Shown: piece by piece, positions 57,953 to 64,000 of the stretch
Layout of the letters: each line of letters starts with the position of its first letter
How positions within the stretch are numbered: position 1 is the first letter of the stretch
Made by a program: the position numbers and the translations under genes
Notes under the pieces: model-generated
What the model was told of the DNA's origin: nothing
Database searches by the model: none
What the model saw: only the letters and a program-made list of their open reading frames with translations
Assembly (NCBI RefSeq): GCF_900129855.1
Contig: NZ_LT670819.1
Span: 8,866,001-8,930,000, forward strand
DNA length: 64,000 nucleotides
Source of the DNA: Streptomyces sp. 3214.6
GTDB lineage: Bacteria; Actinomycetota; Actinomycetes; Streptomycetales; Streptomycetaceae
Direction: 5' to 3'

Positions 57953-59380
57953 ATGAGCCGTTCAGTTCACACGAATGACCGATCCACAGCGCCGGGAGAG
58001 TTCGCGCTGCCGGTCACCGTCACTCCGGCCCTCCCCGCGGCTGCGACCTTCGGTGAACTGGACATGCCGGACGAGGTGCTGAAGATGCTCACCGGCCGAG
58101 GCCTGCACGAGCCGTTTCCGATCCAGGCGGCCACGTTGCCGAACTCCCTCGCCGGGCGTGACGTGCTGGGCCGCGGGCGCACCGGCTCGGGCAAGACGCT
58201 CGCCTTCGGCCTGGCGCTCCTCGTGCGCACGGCCGGGCGACGCGCCGAGTCACGGAAGCCGCTGGCCCTGGTCCTCGTCCCCACGCGCGAGCTCGCGCAG
58301 CAGGTCACCGATGTGCTCACCCCGTACGCCGAGTTGCTGCGGTTGCGGCTGGCCACCGTGGTCGGCGGCATGTCGATCGGCAGGCAGGCCGGCGCGCTGC
58401 GGGCCGGCGCCGAGGTGGTCGTCGCGACCCCGGGCCGGCTCGCGGACCTCGTCGAACGCAAGGACTGCCGCCTGGACCGGGTGAGCATCACCGTCCTGGA
58501 CGAGGCCGACCAGATGGCCGACATGGGCTTCCTGCCCCAGGTCACCGAACTCCTCGACCTGGTACACCCCGACGGTCAGCGCATGCTGTTCTCGGCCACG
58601 CTCGACAGCAACATCGACCTCCTGGTCCGGCGTTACCTCCACGACCCGGTGGTCCACTCGGTCGATCCCTCGGCGGGCGCGGTCACCACGATGGAGCATC
58701 ACGTGCTGGAGGTGCACGGCCCCGACAAGTACGCCACCGCCACCGAGATCGCCGCCCGCGACGGGCGCGTGCTGATGTTCCTGGACACCAAGCACGCTGT
58801 CGACCGGTTCACCAGGCACCTGCTGAGCAGTGGCGTCAGGGCCGCGGCGCTGCACGGCGGCAAGTCGCAGCCTCAGCGCACCCGCACCCTGGACCAGTTC
58901 AAGGACGGTCACATCACGGTCCTGGTGGCCACCAATGTCGCGGCCCGAGGCATCCATGTCGACGCCCTCGACCTCGTTGTCAACGTCGACCCGCCGGGCG
59001 ACCACAAGGACTACCTGCACCGCGGCGGCCGTACCGCCCGCGCCGGGGAGACCGGCAGTGTCGTCACGCTGGTCCTGCCGGAGCAGCGCCGGGACATGGC
59101 CCGGCTGCTGTCCGACGCGGGTATCAGGCCGCAGATCACACGGGTCCGCTCAGGCGAGGCCGAGCTGAGCCGCATCACCGGCGCGCAGGCGCCCTCCGGT
59201 GTCCCCGTCGACGGCAGCGGTCCGGTCGCGGAGCGCCCGAAGCGCGGCGGCGCACCCTTCCGCGGTCTGGGCACCCGCCCGGGGCAGGCCGGCCGCGGCG
59301 GCGGCGAGTCCCGCCGGTCCGCCGAGAGCCGCCAGATGGCGGAGGCACGCAAGGCCGCCCGGGTCCGGCGCGGCGCATAG
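57953..59380 (+). CDS. DEAD-box RNA helicase
   Basis: This 475-residue ATP-dependent RNA helicase has the Q motif FPIQAATLP, motif I GRGRTGSGKTLAFGLALL, motif Ia VPTRELAQQV, motif II VLDEADQMADMGF, motif III FSATLDSNID, motif V VATNVAARGIHVDALDLVVN and motif VI HRGGRTARAGETG. The last 60 residues are a basic Arg/Gly-rich tail for RNA binding. Start ATG 57953 (GAGGAAGG upstream). Its place right after csp suggests a joint role in unfolding RNA at low temperature, with possible read-through past the csp terminator. Confidence 0.93.
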   Translation: MSRSVHTNDRSTAPGEFALPVTVTPALPAAATFGELDMPDEVLKMLTGRGLHEPFPIQAATLPNSLAGRDVLGRGRTGSGKTLAFGLALLVRTAGRRAESRKPLALVLVPTRELAQQVTDVLTPYAELLRLRLATVVGGMSIGRQAGALRAGAEVVVATPGRLADLVERKDCRLDRVSITVLDEADQMADMGFLPQVTELLDLVHPDGQRMLFSATLDSNIDLLVRRYLHDPVVHSVDPSAGAVTTMEHHVLEVHGPDKYATATEIAARDGRVLMFLDTKHAVDRFTRHLLSSGVRAAALHGGKSQPQRTRTLDQFKDGHITVLVATNVAARGIHVDALDLVVNVDPPGDHKDYLHRGGRTARAGETGSVVTLVLPEQRRDMARLLSDAGIRPQITRVRSGEAELSRITGAQAPSGVPVDGSGPVAERPKRGGAPFRGLGTRPGQAGRGGGESRRSAESRQMAEARKAARVRRGA

Positions 59381-59636
59381 CCGACGTCACCCCTACGAAC
59401 TACGCGGGTCCGGTCGGGGACGCTCGCCATGCGGTGTTCTTCGAACGGATGCGTGCGGGAGCGCCCAGGAGCGTAGCCTCCCCCTGTACTGCAACGGGGG
59501 GAGGAAGGCGGGGCGTGCGGCGGCTTGCGGCCGTGCACGCTCCATCCTGGCGACTCGTGCGGGTCGGCAGGATCGCTCGTACAGCCGCCACCACCTGCTG
59601 TTCGGTACTCGCACAGCCCGGAACTCACGGAGAACC

Positions 59637-60905
59637 ATGGCCGAGTCCACCACCCCTCAGGCCAGTGCCGCCGCGCTGCTGCGCCGCCCCAGACTGTGGT
59701 TGGTGCCCACGATCCTCACGGGACTGCTCGCCCTGCTGCTGTCCCTGCTCTACATGGGCGGGATCGTCAACCCCAACCAGGACCTGCGCGACCTGCCCCT
59801 CGCCCTCGTCAACAGCGACACCGGCAAACCGCCCGCCGGACAGAAGCAGAACCTGGGCACCCAGGTCGCCGCCGCGATCGCCGCCGACACGGCCGGCGGC
59901 AAAGCCGAATGGCGTACGCTCACCCGCGCCCGGGCCCAGGAACAGCTCGACTCCGGCAAGGTCTACGGCGCGCTCGTCATCCCCGCCGACTTCACCGACT
60001 CCGTCACCGCTCTCAGCACGACCGGCGCCACCCAGAAGCCGCAGCTCACCGTGCTCACCAACCCCGGCAAGGGCAGCCTGGGTTCCTCCCTCGCCTCCCA
60101 GATCACGACGAAGGCGGCGCACCAGGCGTCGCGGACCATCGGCAAGCAACTCACGACAGCCGTCGGCACCCGGGCGAATTCCACCACGCGGCTGCTGCTC
60201 GCCGACCCGGTGAACGTCGTCACCCAGGTCGGTCACCCCATCGGCACCCACAGCGGTCTCGGCCTGACCGCCTTCTACTACACCCTGCTGCTCGTCCTGG
60301 CCGGCTTCATGGGCGGCAACGTGATCAGCAACGGCGTCGACACCGCCCTCGGCTACGCCGACAACGAGATCGGACCCTGGCACACCCGCCGCCCCACCGT
60401 GCCGATCAACCGCACCCAGACGCTGCTGTTGAAGATGGGCATGACCGCGGGCATCTCGCTCCTCAGCGCCTCACTGGTGATGCTCGCCTGCGTGGCCGTC
60501 CTCGGCATGGACGCGTCCCACCTGCCCCTGTTGTGGGTGTTCTCCTACTGCGCGACGCTCGCCGTCGGCCTGGGTGTACAGGCCATCAACGCAGCCTTCG
60601 GCGGAATCGGCCAGCTGGTGTCCATGTTCGTGTTCATCGTCCTCGGCCTGCCGTCCTCGGGCGCCACGGTTCCGCTGCAGGCGGTCCCCGACTTCTACCG
60701 TTTCCTGTCGCACTTCGAGCCCATGCGCCAGCTCAGCGACGGCGTGCGCGCCATCCTCTTCTTCGACGCCCGCGGTGACGCCGGACTCACCCGCTCCTGG
60801 ATCATGATCGCGATCGGTGCGGCCCTTGCGCTGCTCTTCGGCTTCGCCATGACGACGTACTACGACCGCAAGGGACACCGACGCTTCACACCACAACCCG
60901 CCTGA
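59637..60905 (+). CDS. YhgE/Pip-like membrane protein (ABC-2 permease fold, DUF3533 type)
   Basis: This 422-residue membrane protein has an N-terminal helix (LWLVPTILTGLLALLLSLLY, about 20-40), a 180-residue external domain starting LRDLPLALVNSDTGKPPAGQ, and five C-terminal helices (YYTLLLVLAGFMGGNVISNG on). The shape is that of YhgE/Pip and SNG1 proteins, which are related to ABC-2 permeases but lack their own ATPase. Roles in lipid/small-molecule export or type VII-like secretion have been proposed. GGAG precedes the ATG. Monocistronic. Confidence 0.82.
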   Translation: MAESTTPQASAAALLRRPRLWLVPTILTGLLALLLSLLYMGGIVNPNQDLRDLPLALVNSDTGKPPAGQKQNLGTQVAAAIAADTAGGKAEWRTLTRARAQEQLDSGKVYGALVIPADFTDSVTALSTTGATQKPQLTVLTNPGKGSLGSSLASQITTKAAHQASRTIGKQLTTAVGTRANSTTRLLLADPVNVVTQVGHPIGTHSGLGLTAFYYTLLLVLAGFMGGNVISNGVDTALGYADNEIGPWHTRRPTVPINRTQTLLLKMGMTAGISLLSASLVMLACVAVLGMDASHLPLLWVFSYCATLAVGLGVQAINAAFGGIGQLVSMFVFIVLGLPSSGATVPLQAVPDFYRFLSHFEPMRQLSDGVRAILFFDARGDAGLTRSWIMIAIGAALALLFGFAMTTYYDRKGHRRFTPQPA

Positions 60906-61101
60906 CCCCGAGGCTCCGCCCAGAACCCCTCGCCGCAGGAGAAGCAGACCGGTCGCCGGGACAGCGCAGGTCGAGGACGCCGGATTGTCCGAGCCCTGCC
61001 CCCGTGGTTCACCGGAGGCGGGGTCTGGGATATGGTCCCCCCGGTTCCGGCTACCTCATGAAAACGCGCCGGTACGGGGAGTGTCGGAGGGGCGGCAAAA
61101 C

Positions 61102-62511
61102 ATGGAATCCCAGGTGGGCGAGGGCGCATCCGTGGACCTGGACGGCGCGCGGTTGGAGACGATGACTCCCGAACCGCTGCTGACCCGGGACTACGAGACG
61201 CGGCCTTCACTCGTGTACGAGAGACTGCGGCAGCGGCACGGCCCCGTCGCGCCGGTCGATCTGCTGGGCGTGCCCGCCTGGTTGGTCCTCGGCTACCGCG
61301 AGGCGCTCGACGTGCTCCAGAACGACGCCGGCTGGCCGAAGGGGCTGGAGAACTGGCGGGCCCGCTCAGAGGGCAGGGTGCCGGCCGACTGGCCGCTCGG
61401 GCCGTCCCTCGAGGTCAACCACGTACTGATCCAGGGCGGCCCCGGTTACCGGCCGTTGCGGACGGCCTGGGACGCGGCTCTCAAACCGTTCCAGGACCCG
61501 CGTCACGCCCAGGCGAAGCGGCTGAAGACGGCCGTCGCCGCCTACGCCGACGAACTGATCAGCCTGGTGGGGCAGGCCGGGGGCACGGGTCTGGCGGATC
61601 TGTCCGCCCAGTTCTCCCGTCCGCTGCCGCTGATGGTGGCGAGCCATCTGCTCGGCTTCCCCGGCTCCCAGGGCGACGACGCGCTGATGGACATGTGGCG
61701 GGTGCTGGACGCCGGACCGGACGCGGAGCCCGCGCTGGAGCGGCTGCTGGCGGCGCTGGCCGAACTCGCGGCGGTGAAGCTGGAGAAGCCGGGCGACGAC
61801 TTCCCCTCCTATCTGCTGGCCGCGCACCCCGAGCTCTCGCTCGACGAACTCGCCCGTGAGCTGTTCATGCTGCTCGGCATGACCTCCGACCACGTCGGCA
61901 TCCTCATCTCCAACACGGTGGTCGAGGTCATCTCCGGTGAGGGCGGCGTGCGGGCCAGTCTGTCGGCCGGGATGGTCAGGGAGAGCATGAACCGGGTGGT
62001 GATGCGCAAGCCGCCGCTGGTGAACTTCGTACCGAGGTTCGCGGCCGAGGACACCCGGCTCGGCAACTACACGATCCGGGCGGGCGATCCGGTGTGGGTC
62101 TCCTCCGCGGCGGCGCACGCCGACCCGCTCTTCGCCGACAACGTGTGCCCGAGCACCACGGTCAGCACCCGGGCGCACCTGTCGTGGGGTGCGGGCCGCC
62201 GCCAGTGCCCGGCACGCGAACTCGCCTCGACGGTCGCCGCGGTCGGCGTGGGCCGGCTGTTCGAGCGGTTCTCCGACCTGGAGCTCGCCCTCCCCGTCGA
62301 CCAACTGCCGTGGCGTTCCTCGCCCTTCATGCGGGGCCTGCGCTCGCTTCCCGTGCGGTACGAACTGGCCGCGATGCCGGAGCAGCCGTCGGCGGCCGCG
62401 CCGGACGCGGATCCGGCCGAGTCGGCGGAGGCCGTGCTGCCGGACCCGGCCGTTCGTCAGCGCTCCTCCCTGTGGCGCTATCTGACGGGACTCATCGGCG
62501 TCGGCCGCTGA
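61102..62511 (+). CDS. CYP157-type cytochrome P450 without the EXXR motif
   Basis: This 469-residue haem protein has the haem loop WGAGRRQCPARELASTVAAV with the axial Cys and a P450-like C-terminal half (DTRLGNYTIRAGDPVWVSSA). The K-helix, where EXXR is expected, reads NRVVMRKPPL (after MVRESM), so the ExxR pair is absent. The I-helix segment LLGMTSDHVG also lacks the usual acid-alcohol pair. Loss of EXXR is the hallmark of the CYP157 family, often encoded in conservons. Here it lies 27 kb from the conservon. Start ATG 61102 follows GGAGGGG. The C-terminal 55 residues are a non-P450 tail. Monooxygenase activity is doubtful. Confidence 0.88.
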   Translation: MESQVGEGASVDLDGARLETMTPEPLLTRDYETRPSLVYERLRQRHGPVAPVDLLGVPAWLVLGYREALDVLQNDAGWPKGLENWRARSEGRVPADWPLGPSLEVNHVLIQGGPGYRPLRTAWDAALKPFQDPRHAQAKRLKTAVAAYADELISLVGQAGGTGLADLSAQFSRPLPLMVASHLLGFPGSQGDDALMDMWRVLDAGPDAEPALERLLAALAELAAVKLEKPGDDFPSYLLAAHPELSLDELARELFMLLGMTSDHVGILISNTVVEVISGEGGVRASLSAGMVRESMNRVVMRKPPLVNFVPRFAAEDTRLGNYTIRAGDPVWVSSAAAHADPLFADNVCPSTTVSTRAHLSWGAGRRQCPARELASTVAAVGVGRLFERFSDLELALPVDQLPWRSSPFMRGLRSLPVRYELAAMPEQPSAAAPDADPAESAEAVLPDPAVRQRSSLWRYLTGLIGVGR

Positions 62512-62538
62512 TCCCGGGACGCCGCGGGCGCCCCGGGA
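62512..62538. terminator. Terminator between convergent P450 and CBM35-like genes
   Basis: TCCCGGG (62512-62518) pairs with CCCGGGA (62532-62538), with a GC-rich loop, directly after the P450 stop codon. Confidence 0.45.
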
Positions 62539-62556
62539 CCGGCCGCGCACATCGGA

Positions 62557-63054
62557 CTACGACTGGCGGACGACGCGGCCCAGTTCGATGCGGTCGATGT
62601 TCGGGGCCCAGGCGTTCGCGTTGGCGAAGGTCACGCTGTTGGCGCCCTTCTTCAGATCGACGGGGACGCCCAGCGTCCAGTAGTCGTCCCCGCTCCAGGT
62701 GTTCTTGAAGGTGGCCTTCCGCGGTGCCGCGGTACCGACCGTGATGTCCGCCGTACGGGACATGATGTCGGTGTTGTAGGCGTGGCCGTTGTCACGGCGG
62801 TCGTTGTGCGCGTAGTGCACGACCAGGACGTAGCGGCCGGACTCCGGCGCCCGCACCGTGAACCGGGCGGTGCTGTCGGGGCTGTTGCCGAGATCGCCGA
62901 TGTAGGAGCCGCCGGAGGCGTGGGCGGAGTCGACGAGCCTCGCCCCTCCCGTGAGGGCGGCGGACGCGGCCTCGTAGGAGAGGACGCCGGTGGTGGAGCC
63001 CGTGCCCAAGACGTCGAGGGACCGGACGGCCGCGTGTCCGGCGGTCAGCGCCAC
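62557..63054 (-). CDS. CBM35-like domain fragment, probably a 3' gene remnant
   Basis: The 165 residues form a carbohydrate-binding module of CBM6/CBM35 type: LSYEAASAALTGGARLVDSA, GGSYIGDLGNSPDSTARFTV, SGRYVLVVHYAHND, NSVTFANANAWAPNIDRIEL. In this family the Tyr/Asn/Asp residues at the loop ends bind calcium and sugar. There is no signal peptide and no good ribosome site. The frame continues upstream as CTTCNNRVALTAGHAAVRSL, so it probably once was the C-terminus of a secreted glycosidase. A 76-bp gap separates it from the lacI stop codon. It could still be a stand-alone cytosolic protein. Confidence 0.5.
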   Translation of the reverse strand: MALTAGHAAVRSLDVLGTGSTTGVLSYEAASAALTGGARLVDSAHASGGSYIGDLGNSPDSTARFTVRAPESGRYVLVVHYAHNDRRDNGHAYNTDIMSRTADITVGTAAPRKATFKNTWSGDDYWTLGVPVDLKKGANSVTFANANAWAPNIDRIELGRVVRQS

Positions 63055-63130
63055 GCGGTTGTTGCAGGTGGTGCAGGAGGCAGGACTCGTTTCTGCGGGG
63101 GACGTATCCGTGGCGGCTCGTAGGGGGTGG

Positions 63131-64000
63131 TCAGCCGTGGGTGGGCGCGGCCCCCGAGCTCTCCCGCACCACCAGCTCCGGTACGGAGACGGGGTGCGGG
63201 GCGATCTGCGCGGATTCCTCCAGCGCTGCGTGCAGCAGGGCGAAGGCGGACCTGCCGAGGCCGGTGAAGTCCAGCCGCACCGTCGTCAGGGACGGCGTGA
63301 GGTAGGCGGAGTGCGGGGCGTCGTCGAACCCGGCCACGCTGACCTCGCCGGGCACGGACCGGCCTGCCTCGTGCAGGGCGCGCAGCACCCCGAGGGCGAG
63401 GTCGTCGTTGCCGCACAGGATCGCGGTGACGGCCGGGTCCCGGGCGAGCCTGCGGCCCGCCGCGTGACCGCCCGCCGGACCCCAACTGCCCTGCATGGGA
63501 CGGGGTTGCGCAGCCCCGGCCTCCTTGAGGGCCTCGCGCCAACCGGTGGTGCGGGCACCGGTGCGCCGGGTGCTGGACGGGATGGCCACATAGTGCACGG
63601 TCTCGTGGCCGAGGGAGAGCAGATGCCGGGTCGCCTGGTAGGCGGCCTCGCGGTCGTCGGTCCACACCCAGGGGCGGTCGCTCGCGGGCGGGCTCGCCGG
63701 CGTCTCGACCACCCCGACGACGGGCAGCCCGGCGCGGACGGCGGTCAGGGCCCGGACGCCGGCCGGATCGTAGGCGATCACGATCAGTCCGCCGCTCGCG
63801 TCCGCCGCCCGCTGTACCTCGGCGGCGACCGCCGCCTCGTCCGCCGATTCCAGCACGCCGATGCCCACCGCGTAGGACGCGGCGCGGGCCGCCTCCTCGA
63901 TGCCCTGGAGGATGGAGGCGTAGCCGTAGTGGGTGGTGTTGGCGGTGAGCACGGTCACGGCCCGGCTGCGCCCGCTGGCCAGCGCGAGCGCGGTCGCGTT
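63131..64000 (-). CDS. LacI-family transcriptional regulator (N-terminus beyond window)
   Basis: The 290 residues visible are the sugar-binding (periplasmic-binding-like) part: the linker NATALALASGRSRAVTVLTA, HYGYASILQGIEEAARAASY, LIVIAYDPAGVRALTAVRAG, DDREAAYQATRHLLSLGHET, AILCGNDDLALGVLRALHEA, FDDAPHSAYLTPSLTTVRLD. The DNA-binding headpiece lies to the right of the window. It probably controls a carbohydrate gene nearby, possibly the glycosidase of which the CBM35-like segment is a remnant. Confidence 0.9.
   Translation of the reverse strand, partial: NATALALASGRSRAVTVLTANTTHYGYASILQGIEEAARAASYAVGIGVLESADEAAVAAEVQRAADASGGLIVIAYDPAGVRALTAVRAGLPVVGVVETPASPPASDRPWVWTDDREAAYQATRHLLSLGHETVHYVAIPSSTRRTGARTTGWREALKEAGAAQPRPMQGSWGPAGGHAAGRRLARDPAVTAILCGNDDLALGVLRALHEAGRSVPGEVSVAGFDDAPHSAYLTPSLTTVRLDFTGLGRSAFALLHAALEESAQIAPHPVSVPELVVRESSGAAPTHG

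Overview
This is a high-GC actinobacterial window, almost certainly from a Streptomyces chromosome. The evidence is the strong G/C third-position bias, a complete conservon (cvnABCD), a zinc-independent ribosomal protein L31 paralogue, a SNF2/SWIM gene pair, divergent xylA/xylB with a ROK regulator, a CYP157-type P450, and the typical actinobacterial HIDL-type leader peptide in front of a sulfonate operon. No rRNA, tRNA or CRISPR array was seen.

Region 1 (1 to about 9.1 kb) is accessory DNA. It opens with an IS701-family transposase that is cut by the window edge and has a non-homologous C-terminus, and it closes with an IS3-family remnant. Between them lies a loose collection of small, beta-rich proteins without export signals. 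These are a C1q/TNF-like jelly roll, an unrecognised ORF, two divergent paralogues of a threefold MIR/beta-trefoil-like protein, a frameshifted 97-residue beta protein, an unrecognised 180-residue beta protein and a six-blade tectonin beta-propeller. Decayed fragments (a STAS C-terminus and others) fill the gaps. The set resembles the cytoplasmic lectin arsenals of fungi and is the most likely place for something undescribed.

Region 2 (9.1 to 28.6 kb) is metabolic and housekeeping: an ExaC/AcoD-type aldehyde dehydrogenase with its GAF-type regulator, a Tat-exported peptidoglycan amidase, the xylose module (ROK regulator, xylB, divergent xylA), a proline-rich membrane protein whose stop codon is the landing site of an intact IS1182 element next to a 96-bp MITE-like inverted repeat, an exported phytase-like esterase, the SNF2 helicase and SWIM protein pair, three small conserved proteins and a methyltransferase.

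Region 3 (28.7 to 40.6 kb) holds a MHYT sensor protein, the conservon cvnABCD plus an extra roadblock protein, a DUF6397-type protein, acyl-CoA thioesterase II, a large DEAD/DEAH helicase with DUF3516, a membrane hydrolase, L31 type B and a DUF5709 protein.

Region 4 (41 to 53.4 kb) has a heterodimeric ABC exporter with complementary degenerate ATP sites, an L,D-transpeptidase lipoprotein, a secreted PNGase-A-like amidase, a dicarboxylate symporter, a MarR regulator divergent from a homodimeric ABC exporter with a visible operator, MltG, and a flavin monooxygenase.

Region 5 (53.4 to 64 kb) has a sulfonate/taurine-type ABC importer operon (leader, ssuC, ssuB, ssuA), YjbQ, a cold-shock protein followed by a DEAD-box RNA helicase, a YhgE/Pip membrane protein, a P450 lacking the EXXR motif, a CBM35-like fragment and a LacI regulator running off the right edge.
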